From Actinomadura rifamycini DSM 43936 (GTDB lineage: Bacteria > Actinomycetota > Actinomycetes > Streptosporangiales > Streptosporangiaceae): a stretch of DNA of 64,000 nucleotides. The position numbers and the translations under genes were made by a program. Shown here one piece after another: positions 1 to 7,893 of this stretch. Below the pieces are notes generated by a model. The model made no database searches and was not told where the DNA came from. It worked only from the letters and a program-made list of their open reading frames with translations. The stretch lies in assembly GCF_000425065.1 (NCBI RefSeq), contig NZ_AULB01000030.1, forward strand, positions 56,477-120,476, in the 5' to 3' direction. The stretch's first letter is position 1. Each line of letters begins with the position of its first letter.

Positions 1-1
1 C

Positions 2-805
2 GGCGTCAAGCAGCTCGTCGCCGCCGTCGCGTCGAACTGGGAGGGCCCGAAGGCCCCGCAGGTCCGGATGCTGCCGGCCGTCCTGCCGCTGGCGTCGCTG
101 CCGTCGTCCGCCGAGACCGGGTCGCGCATCCCGATCGGCATCGACGAGGACTCCCTGCAGCCGGTCTTCCTCGACTTCCAGCAGGAGTCGCACTTCCTCG
201 TCCTCGGCGACACCGAGTGCGGCAAGTCGAACCTGATGCGGATCATCACCAAGGCGATCATCGACCGGTACACGCCGCAGCAGGCCCGGATGATCTTCCT
301 GGACTACCGGCGCGCCCTCCTCGACGCCGCGGAGACCGAGCACCGCATCGGCTACGCGGCCTCGTCCGCCGCCGCGTCCGGCCTGGTCAAGGACATCGTC
401 GGCGCCCTCCAGGCCCGGCTCCCACCGGCCGACCTGACGCCCGAGCAGCTCCGCGACCGCTCCTGGTGGACGGGTGCCGACCTGTTCCTGATCATCGACG
501 ACTACGACCTCGTCGCGACCTCGAACAACCCCGTCACCCAGCTCGCCGAACTGCTCCCCCAGGCCCGCGACATCGGCCTGCACGTCATCGTCTCCCGCGC
601 CTACGGCGGCGCGGGCCGCGCGATGTACGACCCGATCCTGCAGCGCATCAAGGAAATGGGATCGCCCAGCCTGCTCATGTCGGGTAACAAGGACGAGGGC
701 GTCGTGCTCGGGAACATCAAGGGCCACCCCCTTCCCCCCGGCCGCGGCTACTACATCGACCGCCGCAAGGGGACCCGCCTCATCCAGACCGCACACCAGG
801 AGTAA
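2..805 (+). CDS. eccC: EccC-type type VII secretion ATPase, C-terminal part (5' truncated by window)
   Basis: The reading frame is open from base 2 of the window, so this is the last 267 residues of a larger protein whose start lies outside. It contains an FtsK/SpoIIIE-type ATPase module: Walker A GDTECGKS at fragment residues 69-76 and a Walker B-like strand LFLIIDDYD at 161-169. EccC proteins are membrane-anchored motor ATPases with three tandem nucleotide-binding domains; the order and the ending here fit the third domain, which in the family binds the C-terminal signal of Esx substrates. The neighbours (YbaB-like gene, Esx-like cassettes, mycosin) support an ESX locus. The call as the terminal domain is inferred from position because the first domains are not visible. 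Confidence 0.88.
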   Translation, partial: GVKQLVAAVASNWEGPKAPQVRMLPAVLPLASLPSSAETGSRIPIGIDEDSLQPVFLDFQQESHFLVLGDTECGKSNLMRIITKAIIDRYTPQQARMIFLDYRRALLDAAETEHRIGYAASSAAASGLVKDIVGALQARLPPADLTPEQLRDRSWWTGADLFLIIDDYDLVATSNNPVTQLAELLPQARDIGLHVIVSRAYGGAGRAMYDPILQRIKEMGSPSLLMSGNKDEGVVLGNIKGHPLPPGRGYYIDRRKGTRLIQTAHQE

Positions 806-811
806 GCACAC

Positions 812-1282
812 ATGGCCGACTTCAGCCTCGGGGAAGGCTTCGAGCGCTTCCAGCGCGACATGCAGGAGCAGATGGGCGACTTCTCCAAGATCCAGGAGTC
901 CGTCCAGGAGGCCGTCGGGACGGGCGAGGCCGCCGAGGGCCGCATCATCGCCGAGTACCGCGCCGAAGGCGGGCTGACCCGGCTCGACATCGACCCCCGC
1001 GCCATGCGCCTCGGCTCCGCCGAACTCAGCGCCGAGATCCGCACCGCCGTCAACGCCGCCGCCACGGACTTCCAGACGAAGGTCCGCGAGGCCAGCTCGT
1101 CCGTCTTCGGCGACCCCGAGAAGCCCCTCGACCCCTCGAAGGCCCTCGCGTCCCTCGACAAGCTCGCGAACGGCTTCGCGGGCCAGATGCGCGACCTCGC
1201 ACGGGAACTGGGCGTCCAGCAGCAGCGCGCCCAGGAAGCGATGAACAACTACAAGGGCAACCACCCCGGCGACCGCCGCTGA
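812..1282 (+). CDS. YbaB/EbfC-like protein of the T7SS locus
   Basis: This 156-aa protein starts at an ATG 6 nt after the eccC stop, so the two are probably co-transcribed. The central part (about residues 40-95) reads as the YbaB/EbfC fold: an amphipathic helix followed by strands GRIIAEYRAEGGLTRLDID, then helix. YbaB proteins are small nucleoid-associated DNA binders of about 100-110 aa; versions linked to actinobacterial ESX loci are longer and their job is not established. The C-terminal extension (110-156) is helical and basic-acidic with no recognisable motif. DNA binding is a family expectation; a chaperone-like role in secretion is possible. The fold call is fairly sure, the role is not. 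Confidence 0.7.
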   Translation: MADFSLGEGFERFQRDMQEQMGDFSKIQESVQEAVGTGEAAEGRIIAEYRAEGGLTRLDIDPRAMRLGSAELSAEIRTAVNAAATDFQTKVREASSSVFGDPEKPLDPSKALASLDKLANGFAGQMRDLARELGVQQQRAQEAMNNYKGNHPGDRR

Positions 1283-1295
1283 CGTCCCCCCGCGA

Positions 1296-1328
1296 CGCCC
1301 CGGCTCCCCCACCCCCGGAGCCGGGGCG
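1296..1328. terminator. Bidirectional hairpin between convergent genes
   Basis: A perfect 12-bp stem (1296-1307 with 1317-1328) around a 9-nt loop sits between the YbaB stop at 1282 and the opposing stop at 1337. It lacks a clear T-run, as is common in high-GC actinobacteria. Confidence 0.7.
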
Positions 1329-1336
1329 CCCCCATG

Positions 1337-1954
1337 TCAGGCCCCGTCGAGCAGATCGAACGCGACAGGCGAAGCGATCACCAGCATCCGCAGATCACCC
1401 GCCACCTCCCCCTCGAACTCGATCCACGAACCGTCGAAGTCGGCAATCGGCGTGCGGTCGCCGTCGAAATATTGATATTTCCCGGCAGAAAAGGTCGCCC
1501 TCCCTTTGCCCACCACTTTCTCCTCGATGTCGCACAGGACGGCATCTTCCGCGTCGATCACCTGCCACCGGCGCTGCTCGATCGACTTCGTAACGGAGGC
1601 GTCGGCCCCCCCGACATGGTTCGTCACCACCTTGCCGCAGACAGCCCCATCAGGCGTGCGAATGATGGGCATGACGGTCACAGGGCCGCCGGCGACCGAC
1701 TCAACCGGCGCCCGCTCGATACTAAAAAGCGTATCGCGATTCATATCAAGAAAACGCAAGAAAACAAAAGAGCGATCACGTTCACCTGCGAACATACGCC
1801 CGAGTCGACCCCTGGGCTTACCGCCAACGATCTGCTCCACCGATGCGAGCACACGATTCGCCGTGTCGCGATATTCGTACGAACGCCGCGACCTGTTGTC
1901 AAATCGCACCTTGGACGTCTCTAGAAGAGTCACCAACCCACCCTCCCGCCCCAT
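1337..1954 (-). CDS. LURP-one/tubby-like beta-barrel protein (tentative)
   Basis: A 205-aa protein rich in short beta strands with recurring patterns such as RRSYEYRDTANRVLA, TLFSIERAP and WQVIDAEDAVLCDI. The succession of short hairpins with polar turns resembles the LURP-one-related/tubby C-terminal barrel, a family found in actinobacteria with phospholipid-scramblase-like relatives; this is recognition of style, not of a diagnostic motif. There is no signal peptide or membrane segment. Base use differs from its neighbours: the stretch around 1720-1800 is A-rich with AAA and ATA codons that are almost absent elsewhere, so recent transfer is possible. It ends against the YbaB gene and starts 12 bp downstream of the stop of cassette 1 on the same strand, so read-through from the cassettes is likely. 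Confidence 0.55.
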   Translation of the reverse strand: MGREGGLVTLLETSKVRFDNRSRRSYEYRDTANRVLASVEQIVGGKPRGRLGRMFAGERDRSFVFLRFLDMNRDTLFSIERAPVESVAGGPVTVMPIIRTPDGAVCGKVVTNHVGGADASVTKSIEQRRWQVIDAEDAVLCDIEEKVVGKGRATFSAGKYQYFDGDRTPIADFDGSWIEFEGEVAGDLRMLVIASPVAFDLLDGA

Positions 1955-1966
1955 CTACCGGGCCGG

Positions 1967-3475
1967 TTATTTCCCACTGTCCCAGGGCGGGTCGAAGTTT
2001 TTCTCTTGGCTACCCCAGGGGGCCACCCAGGCCGCCTTGTTATCGCTCGTACCGTCCGGATTAGCGGTACCTTCATAGGCTCCTTTGGCTCCTGTCTGGG
2101 GTTGCTCCAATCCGACGCTGTAGGTAGTCTTCCCCTCCCCTTCGGCGTCCCATTCTCGCTTGACGCCTCCAGCCAGATCGACTCCCGGACCAGGCTGCTT
2201 GCCCTTGACCTCAAAGTCCCCGCCGGCATAACCTTCGGGACCATATTTTCGGTGTCCGGACACCTCGAACTCCGGCCCCATTTCGTGCGGAACTTTAACC
2301 TTTGCGCCACCACCGATATTCCAGGTCGTATCGTAGGCGCGATCTGCATCCAGGTCGATCGACTGCAGTCCGTACCCGCGATGCCCCCAATCAGAGTTTC
2401 TCACCCCTTCGATACGACCGACCTCGCCGTTCGCGCGGTTCAGCCAGGACAGGCCCGCGTTGGCGGCGCCTTCCAGGAGGTTCGCGCCGGCGCCTGCCGA
2501 GCCGGTGATCAGGGCCTGCTTGAAAGCGGTGGCGGCCTCCTTGCTTCCGTGCTCGGCCTGCTTGTTCGCGGTGACGGCGGCGCCGCCCGCGAGGACCCCG
2601 GCGCAGAGTTCACCGGCCGTGGCGAGGATCCCCGTCATCACGTACACGACGGTGAGTGCCGTCCCGGCGAGGGACACGCAGGCCGCGTACAAGGTGCCCA
2701 GGCTGGCCAGGGCAGCGGTCGCCAGTGCCGCCAGGAAGGCTGCGATGGCGATGGCGGCTACGGCGTAGACGAACAGCGCCCAGGCCAGTGAGATGAGGGC
2801 GTAGTGGACCGCCATGCAGTAGTTGTGCAGGTACTCCATCTGCAGGCAGTAGTCGTCCACCGTCTGCTGGTACTTCTCGCGGTCGTCGGCGTTCCAGTCC
2901 GCGTGCGGGATGCCGCTGACGAAGCTTTTCCACTGTTCGGTGGCCGTCCGGACCTCCTGGGCCGACTGGGCCCACTTGTTCGCCGCTTTCTCCAGGTTCT
3001 GCGGCTTTCCGGAGGCGAGCTTGAACTGGAAGGCGATGACCAGGGCGGGCGGAAGGACTCCGGCGGCCGCGGCCATGGCGACCGCCCCGCTCATCAGGCC
3101 CTCGGCGGCGCCGACCACGGAATTACCGGGGACGAACGCGCCTATCGCGGCGGCGCCCGCGGCTCCGGCGCCTGCACCCGCGCCGGCCGTTGCCGCTTTT
3201 CGCTGTGTCCCGGAATCGAGGCTTTGCCAGGCTTCACGTGTGGTCGGGCCCTGGTTCTGGCCCTGCGCCCCTTGGGGGGCCGTTCCCCCCTGCGGGGCCG
3301 TCCCGCCCTGCGGGGCCGTCCCGCCCTGCGGGGCCGTCCCGCCCTGCGGGGCCGTCCCGCCTTGGGGGGCCGTCCCGCCTTGGTCGGCCGTTCCACCTTG
3401 GGGGGTGGATTCGGGCTGTGCTGGGGGCTGTGCGCCTTCGGGCGTGCCGGTGCCTTGTTCGGGTGGTGGAGCCAA
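1967..3475 (-). CDS. Cassette 1 large protein: WXG-like hairpin, membrane segments, glycine-rich beta domain
   Basis: A 502-aa protein starting at TTG (GAAGAGGGA upstream), 28 bp after its small partner. Order of parts: a disordered N-terminus with seven GGTA repeats (28-66); an Ala/Gly hydrophobic stretch (100-145); a helical hairpin with the WXG-like turn DWNADDREKY (193-202); long hydrophobic segments at about 220-265 and 265-302; the motif DLDADR (374-379); a glycine-rich region of alternating beta strands; and the C-terminus PPWDSGK. Two paralogues follow at 4038 and 5789. The layout resembles PPE or LXG substrates that pair with a small helical partner and are exported by type VII secretion, but no known family is recognised. 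Export and membrane insertion are inferences. Confidence 0.75.
   Translation of the reverse strand: MAPPPEQGTGTPEGAQPPAQPESTPQGGTADQGGTAPQGGTAPQGGTAPQGGTAPQGGTAPQGGTAPQGAQGQNQGPTTREAWQSLDSGTQRKAATAGAGAGAGAAGAAAIGAFVPGNSVVGAAEGLMSGAVAMAAAAGVLPPALVIAFQFKLASGKPQNLEKAANKWAQSAQEVRTATEQWKSFVSGIPHADWNADDREKYQQTVDDYCLQMEYLHNYCMAVHYALISLAWALFVYAVAAIAIAAFLAALATAALASLGTLYAACVSLAGTALTVVYVMTGILATAGELCAGVLAGGAAVTANKQAEHGSKEAATAFKQALITGSAGAGANLLEGAANAGLSWLNRANGEVGRIEGVRNSDWGHRGYGLQSIDLDADRAYDTTWNIGGGAKVKVPHEMGPEFEVSGHRKYGPEGYAGGDFEVKGKQPGPGVDLAGGVKREWDAEGEGKTTYSVGLEQPQTGAKGAYEGTANPDGTSDNKAAWVAPWGSQEKNFDPPWDSGK
3286..3405. repeat. Tandem repeat coding GGTA units
   Basis: Near-identical 18-bp units (ggggccgtcccgccctgc type) repeat six to seven times in frame inside the cassette 1 large gene and encode PQGGTA. 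Copy number is likely to vary between strains by slippage. Confidence 0.85.
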
Positions 3476-3503
3476 CTCGCGTCCCTCTTCGTTGCCAGGG
3501 CGG

Positions 3504-3815
3504 TCACGAACGCTTGAGCTTGTTCTTCTCCTCGGCCGTTCCGTAGGTCGCCGCGGTCTTCGACAGCCGTTCGACGTACGACTCGGCGACCCGCTTCTGC
3601 GCCTTCAGGTCCTCGAAGGCGAACTGGACGGCCAGGGGGTAGGCGACGGACGCGTGCAGGCAGATGATGCTGAAATCGCCGCCTTCGAGGTCGTAGACGC
3701 CCGACTCGCTCAGCATCTTCCCCGCGTTGTCGATCTTGGGAATGACGGTCGCGGAAAGGTCCGCGCCGTGCTTGTCGATGCGCTCTGGGTTGACGTCTTT
3801 CCGTCCCGGTGCCAC
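3504..3815 (-). CDS. Cassette 1 small protein: Esx/PE-like helical protein with YxxxE signal
   Basis: A 103-aa protein with a GTG start. It is predominantly helical with a central conserved block EGGDFSI (44-50) and AYPLAVQFAFEDL (58-70), shared with the small proteins at 5297 and 7294. YGTAE at 91-95 fits the type VII secretion signal YxxxD/E placed after the helical hairpin. It lacks the WXG turn, which sits in its large partner instead, as in PE-PPE pairs where one partner has the W and the other the tail signal. The large gene follows 28 bp downstream. Heterodimer formation and export are inferred from these motifs and from the adjacent eccC and mycP. Confidence 0.75.
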   Translation of the reverse strand: MAPGRKDVNPERIDKHGADLSATVIPKIDNAGKMLSESGVYDLEGGDFSIICLHASVAYPLAVQFAFEDLKAQKRVAESYVERLSKTAATYGTAEEKNKLKRS

Positions 3816-3980
3816 GGTCCCCGCTCTCGTTGAGTCGCCTGTGCGCGGGGGAGGCTAGTGGACGTCCCGGCCCGGAAACGCGGAAGGGCCGTTTCGGCCG
3901 GTGCGCGCAAAGGGTTCCGGACTGGACGATCGGGGCCTACTCGACGCTCGTGGTACAAGTCCGCAGGTGGGCGGGCATGA

Positions 3981-4026
3981 CGAATGCCGCGCGGACGAGT
4001 TGGACGGCTCGTCCGCGCGGCGTTCG
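3981..4026 (-). terminator. Terminator of cassette 2
   Basis: A 19-bp stem with one G-T pair (3981-3999 with 4008-4026) begins 12 nt past the cassette 2 stop at 4038 and separates it from cassette 1. The three cassettes therefore look like separate transcription units. Confidence 0.75.
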
Positions 4027-4037
4027 CAGGGTTTGCG

Positions 4038-5285
4038 CTACTGGTCCCAGGGTGGGGTTTCGTCGCCTACGGGGATGTCGGCGACGGGGGTGTTCACGTT
4101 GCCGTTCCAGTGGGACTGGCCGTCGCCCGAATACTGGTAGTTCTGCGTGTAGCCGGCCACGTCGCCGCCGTTGTAGGTGCCGGACGCCGAGACGGACGTG
4201 CTGCCGTCGCCCGACTCGAAGTCGTGCTCGCCTTCGACGCCGACGGTGCCGCCGTAGTTGTGCCCGCCGCCGTTCTCGGCCTCGTAGCCGCCGGAGGCGC
4301 TGTAGTTGAGGGTGCCGGCGTCGCCCTGCCCGACGCCGTCGGAGTCGGTGTAGCCGACCTCGCCCTCCGCGCTCCAGCCGCCCTGGGTGCTCACGCCGCC
4401 GGAGACGTCGCCGCCGACGAAGCCCTCGTCGTCGCCCCACTGGACGTGCGCGCCGCCGGTGATCTCGGTCTGGCCGGCGGTCTCGAAGGTCGCGCCGCCG
4501 CCGGCCGTCCAGATGCCGTCCGCGTCGCGGTCGGCGTCGAGGTCGATCTCGCTGAGCGGGGACGAGCCGCCGCCGCGGGAGTCGATGAAGGCGAGGGGCG
4601 CGTTGACGGCGTTCTGCGCGAGGTTCGTCAGCGCCGTCGCGGAGCCGTTCATCTGGGCCTGCGTGAAGTCGGTGAGGGCCGCCTCGTTGCCGCGCTGGTA
4701 GGAGGTGAACGCGGCGAGCATCGAGCCGCCCTGGAACACCACCGCGGCGAGCGACGCGGCGGCGGCGAGGATGCCCGTCGCGACGCCGGTGATGGCGACG
4801 CTGGTGGACGCGAGGCTCACGCAGGACGCGTAGACGGGTGCGCCCACGACGCTGAGGAGCGCGGCGAGGGCGATGCCGGCGAGGACCGACAGGAAGGTGC
4901 CGAGCGCGATCGCGAAGATCGCGAACGCCATGAGGGCCCACGCGAAGACGAGGAGGGCGATCTGGACGGCCTGGCAGAACACCTGCATGGCGTCGAGCTG
5001 GGAGACGAATTCCTGGACTTTCGCCTCGTAGGCGCGGCGGTCGGCGGCGTCCCAGTCGCGCTGGGAGATGGCGCCGAGCCGTTCCTGCAGCATCGTCTTC
5101 GTCTTCTCGATGCTCTGCGCGGCCGTTTCCCAGGCTTTCGCCGCCGTCTCGAGATTCGCGGGGGCGCCCTTGGACGCCTTGAACATGAAGGCGACCGGAA
5201 TCACCGTGGGCAGCGGGACGGACGCGATGGTCGTCTGGGTCTCGGCCGTCCCCATGAGGACGTCGTAGGAGTTGAAGAGGCTCAC
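4038..5285 (-). CDS. Cassette 2 large protein: WXG-like hairpin, membrane segments, glycine-rich beta domain
   Basis: A 415-aa paralogue of the large proteins at 1967 and 5789. The GTG at 5285 is chosen because GAGGGAG lies 7-8 nt upstream and the small partner stops 11 bp before; the open frame further upstream overlaps that partner. It lacks the disordered repeat N-terminus of its paralogues. Visible parts: hairpin with DWDAADRRAY (77-86), hydrophobic runs at about 105-150 and 155-190, DLDADRD (248-254), and the longest beta-rich C-terminal region of the three, dominated by Gly, Ser, Thr, Asp and aromatic residues in alternation and ending DETPPWDQ. The alternation suggests a beta-solenoid or barrel-like fold. 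No known domain is recognised. Confidence 0.75.
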   Translation of the reverse strand: MSLFNSYDVLMGTAETQTTIASVPLPTVIPVAFMFKASKGAPANLETAAKAWETAAQSIEKTKTMLQERLGAISQRDWDAADRRAYEAKVQEFVSQLDAMQVFCQAVQIALLVFAWALMAFAIFAIALGTFLSVLAGIALAALLSVVGAPVYASCVSLASTSVAITGVATGILAAAASLAAVVFQGGSMLAAFTSYQRGNEAALTDFTQAQMNGSATALTNLAQNAVNAPLAFIDSRGGGSSPLSEIDLDADRDADGIWTAGGGATFETAGQTEITGGAHVQWGDDEGFVGGDVSGGVSTQGGWSAEGEVGYTDSDGVGQGDAGTLNYSASGGYEAENGGGHNYGGTVGVEGEHDFESGDGSTSVSASGTYNGGDVAGYTQNYQYSGDGQSHWNGNVNTPVADIPVGDETPPWDQ

Positions 5286-5296
5286 GGCGGGCTCCC

Positions 5297-5599
5297 TCAG
5301 ACCTGCTGGATCGTGCTGGCCGTCTCGGCGTTCCCGTAGGTGCGCGAGGCGGTCTGCAGGTTGGACGCGTAGCCGTCGAGCATTTCGAGGTGGGTCTGGA
5401 GGTCCTCGAAGGCCCACTGGAGGGCCATCGGGTACGCCATCGCCGCGAGGGTCCCGGTGATGCTGAAGTCGCCGCCCTCGATGGTGCCGTTGCCGTTGAG
5501 TTCCTGGAGCCCCTTGTCGAGTTCGGGACGGATCGTGTTCGTGATCTCCTGCGCGTGCTGCATGATCCGCGCCGGGTTGACATTGAGCTGAGTGCCCAA
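5297..5599 (-). CDS. Cassette 2 small protein: Esx/PE-like helical protein with YxxxE signal
   Basis: A 100-aa protein starting at TTG with a strong AGGAGG 6-8 nt upstream. It shares EGGDFSI (41-47), AYPMALQWAFEDL (55-67) and YGNAE (88-92) with the other two small proteins. The last motif matches the YxxxD/E type VII export signal. It is 11 bp upstream of its large partner, the tightest spacing of the three, which favours translational coupling and co-folding. Family assignment beyond Esx/PE-like is not possible by eye. Confidence 0.75.
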   Translation of the reverse strand: MGTQLNVNPARIMQHAQEITNTIRPELDKGLQELNGNGTIEGGDFSITGTLAAMAYPMALQWAFEDLQTHLEMLDGYASNLQTASRTYGNAETASTIQQV

Positions 5600-5742
5600 G
5601 ACCGCCTCCTGAGGAATGCCGGGTGCGTCCCGGCCCCGTTCGGCTTTGCCTTCTCGGGAGCTCTTTCAGGCACGGCTCACGGTCTCCGGGCACGCGGTTC
5701 CACCATTCGACGCGGCGCGCGTTGGAACGGTTTCAACGAAAT

Positions 5743-5779
5743 GACGAACGCCGCCCCGGGGGCCGGGGCGGCGTTCGTC
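5743..5779 (-). terminator. Terminator of cassette 3
   Basis: A perfect 15-bp stem (5743-5757 with 5765-5779, 7-nt loop) starts 10 nt after the cassette 3 large stop at 5789, followed on the minus strand by a T-containing stretch (ATTTCGTTG). Confidence 0.8.
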
Positions 5780-5788
5780 CGGGAGGCG

Positions 5789-7243
5789 TTACTTGTCCCA
5801 GGGCGGGGTCTCGTCCTTGGGCCCTTCGGCCCACGAGCCCTCGGTGTTGTAGACGGGGGTGTTGACCTTGTACTTGTCCGAGTAGTCGCCCTCGTGGCTC
5901 CAGTTGCCTTCGTACTCGGCCTGGCTGCCGCTCGGGGTGTGGCCGCCGCCCACCTTGAAGCCGCCGCCGACGTTCTCGTTCTCGTCCCAGGTGACCTTGC
6001 CGCCGACGGTGCCGTTGACGGTGCCGCTCGGGTCCTCGTACTTGTGGTTGACGCCGACCTCGCCGCCGGCCCAGCCCTCGTCGTTGTGCTTGATGTTGCC
6101 GGCGACCTCGGTCTCGCCGAGGGGGCTGTTCACCTTGGCGCCCGCCCCGTACGTCCAGGTCTCGGTGATGTCGCGGTCGGCGTCCAGGTCGACCTCGCCG
6201 ACCCCGAAGTTGTTCGCGACCGGGTTGCGGGTCAGGAACGCCAGGCCCGCGTTCGCGCCGCTCTGGACGAGGTTCGCGGCGGCGCCCGCGGCACCGTTCT
6301 TGAACGCCTCGCCGAACGCGTCGCCCGCGCCCGCGTTGCCGTGGTCGCCCTGGTAGTCGGCGGTGATGGCGGCACCGCCGAACATCACCCCGCCCGCCAT
6401 CACCCCGGCGGCGGCGAGGATGCCGGTCGCGACCGTGGTGATGGTGAGGCCGGTGGAGGCGAGGCCGACGAGCGCCGGGTAGCTGACCGAGCCGACGACG
6501 GACGCGAGCGCGGCGACCGCGAGAACGGCGAGGGCGCCCAGGTAGACGGCCATGCCCACGGCGAAGATCGCGTAGGTGAACATCGCCCACGCGAGGACGG
6601 TCAGCGCGATCGACACGGCCATCAGGTAGTTGTGCAGCGCGTCGAGCTGGAGGCAGTAGTCGCCGACCTTGCTCTCGTAGGCGGCGCGGTCGTCCATGTT
6701 CCACGCCTGCTGCGGGATGCCCTTCGCGAGGTTCTGCAGGTCCTGGGACGCCTGCTGCAGTTCGGCGGCCGCCGTGCTCCAGTCGCCGGCGGCCTTCTCC
6801 AGGCTCGCGGGCTTGCCCGTCGAGAGCTTGAACTGCAGCGCGACCATGATGGACGGGGGCAGGATGACGGCGGCGCTCGCCGTGGTGACGGCGATCGACA
6901 TCATCGACTCGGCCGCGCCGAGCGCGGACCCGCCGGTCAGCGCGGTGATCGCCGCGCCGCCGGCCGCCGCGCCGCCCGCCGCGAGGCCGCTGTTGCGCGC
7001 GCCCGTCGTCGGCGACGTGGTGGAGCCGCCGGAGTTGTTCGAGCCGCCGGAGTTGTTGGTGCCGCCGCTGTTCGTGCCGCCCGAGTTGGTCGTCCCGCCC
7101 GAGTTGGTCGTGCCGCCGCTGCCGGTCGTCCCGCCCGAGTTGGTGGTGCCGCCACTGCTGGTGGTGCCGCCGGAGCCGGTCGTCCCGCCGCTGTTGGAGG
7201 TGCCGCCGCTGTTCGAGGAGCCCCCGTTACCCGGTGTGGTCAC
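5789..7243 (-). CDS. Cassette 3 large protein: Ser/Gly/Thr repeat N-terminus, WXG-like hairpin, beta domain
   Basis: A 484-aa protein with a GTG start and GAGGAAAGG about 8 nt upstream. Residues 8-75 are a run of NSGGTT/GSGGTT units, a different low-complexity sequence from the GGTA repeats of cassette 1 but in the same place. Then come a hydrophobic stretch (85-140), the hairpin with AWNMDDRAAYE (180-190), hydrophobic segments at 207-250 and 255-293, DLDADRD (352-358), a Gly-rich beta region and the C-terminus DETPPWDK. The order is identical to the other two large proteins. A surface or secreted role is inferred. Confidence 0.75.
   Translation of the reverse strand: MTTPGNGGSSNSGGTSNSGGTTGSGGTTSSGGTTNSGGTTGSGGTTNSGGTTNSGGTNSGGTNNSGGSNNSGGSTTSPTTGARNSGLAAGGAAAGGAAITALTGGSALGAAESMMSIAVTTASAAVILPPSIMVALQFKLSTGKPASLEKAAGDWSTAAAELQQASQDLQNLAKGIPQQAWNMDDRAAYESKVGDYCLQLDALHNYLMAVSIALTVLAWAMFTYAIFAVGMAVYLGALAVLAVAALASVVGSVSYPALVGLASTGLTITTVATGILAAAGVMAGGVMFGGAAITADYQGDHGNAGAGDAFGEAFKNGAAGAAANLVQSGANAGLAFLTRNPVANNFGVGEVDLDADRDITETWTYGAGAKVNSPLGETEVAGNIKHNDEGWAGGEVGVNHKYEDPSGTVNGTVGGKVTWDENENVGGGFKVGGGHTPSGSQAEYEGNWSHEGDYSDKYKVNTPVYNTEGSWAEGPKDETPPWDK
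7020..7225. repeat. Tandem repeat coding SGGT units
   Basis: Degenerate 15-18-bp units encode 12-13 copies of (N/G)SGG(T/S) at the N-terminus of the cassette 3 large protein. Confidence 0.85.
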
Positions 7244-7293
7244 CTGTCTCGCCTTTCCTCATGGTCGCCCGTCGGCGCGCCGCTGCCGCCGCT

Positions 7294-7593
7294 CTACTTC
7301 TGCGTGTTGGCCTGTTCGGCGTTGCCGTACCTCTTCGCCGCGGTGTTGATCTTCTCCGCCATGCTCTGGGCGGTGTCCATCAGCAGCTTGATGTCCTCGA
7401 AGCCGAACTGGACCGCGATGGGGTAGGCGGTGGACGCGCCGACGCACGTCACGCTGAAGTCGCCGCCCTCGAGGTTGAAGGTGCCGTCGGTGTTGAGAGT
7501 GTCGCCGGCCTTCTGCAGGCGGGGGACGACCTGGTCGGTGATGTCCTTGCCGTGGAGCGCGATCCGCTGGGGGTCGGCGGACTTCTGGGTCAC
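7294..7593 (-). CDS. Cassette 3 small protein: Esx/PE-like helical protein with YxxxE signal
   Basis: A 99-aa protein. The GTG at 7593 is chosen from GAAGGA about 7 nt upstream and from alignment to the other two small proteins. It carries EGGDFSV (42-48), AYPIAVQFGFEDI (56-68) and YGNAE (89-93). Its partner starts 50 bp downstream. It lies closest to mycP and divergent from it. Alternatives: a non-secreted chaperone for the large protein; the YxxxE placement favours co-secretion. Confidence 0.75.
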   Translation of the reverse strand: MTQKSADPQRIALHGKDITDQVVPRLQKAGDTLNTDGTFNLEGGDFSVTCVGASTAYPIAVQFGFEDIKLLMDTAQSMAEKINTAAKRYGNAEQANTQK

Positions 7594-7893
7594 GTCTGTC
7601 CTTCGCCGATTGTGTCCCGGGGGACTTGTGGCCGGGGTCGGCCAAGATACTAGGGGACACCGGCGGGGCATACCAGTTGAAACGAGAACGTTCCACCCCG
7701 TCATCACGGCTGGTGAAGCGCCCGCGCCCGTTCCGGTCCGCCGGCGCCGCCCCGCGCCCGCCGCCGCGGCCCGTCCGGCCCGGGGGTGCGCGGGGGGCGG
7801 CCGGACGGGACGGGACGAGCGGTCGGCGTCCGGCACCGCGCGTCCTCTACAGTCTCCTTTGGCGTGTAGGGCGTTGGATGGGAGGCTTTCGGG
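7594..7893. other. Divergent intergenic region between cassette 3 and mycP
   Basis: 300 bp with no gene. It must hold divergent promoters. A weak -10 candidate for mycP (TACAGT, 7848-7853) is visible but no good -35; no clear operator is seen. Confidence 0.5.

Noticed and set aside
3286..3405. Regular short repeats considered as CRISPR
   Set aside because: They are in-frame GGTA codons without unique spacers.
7020..7225. Second short repeat array considered as CRISPR or regulatory iterons
   Set aside because: The units encode SGGT and have coding constraint only.
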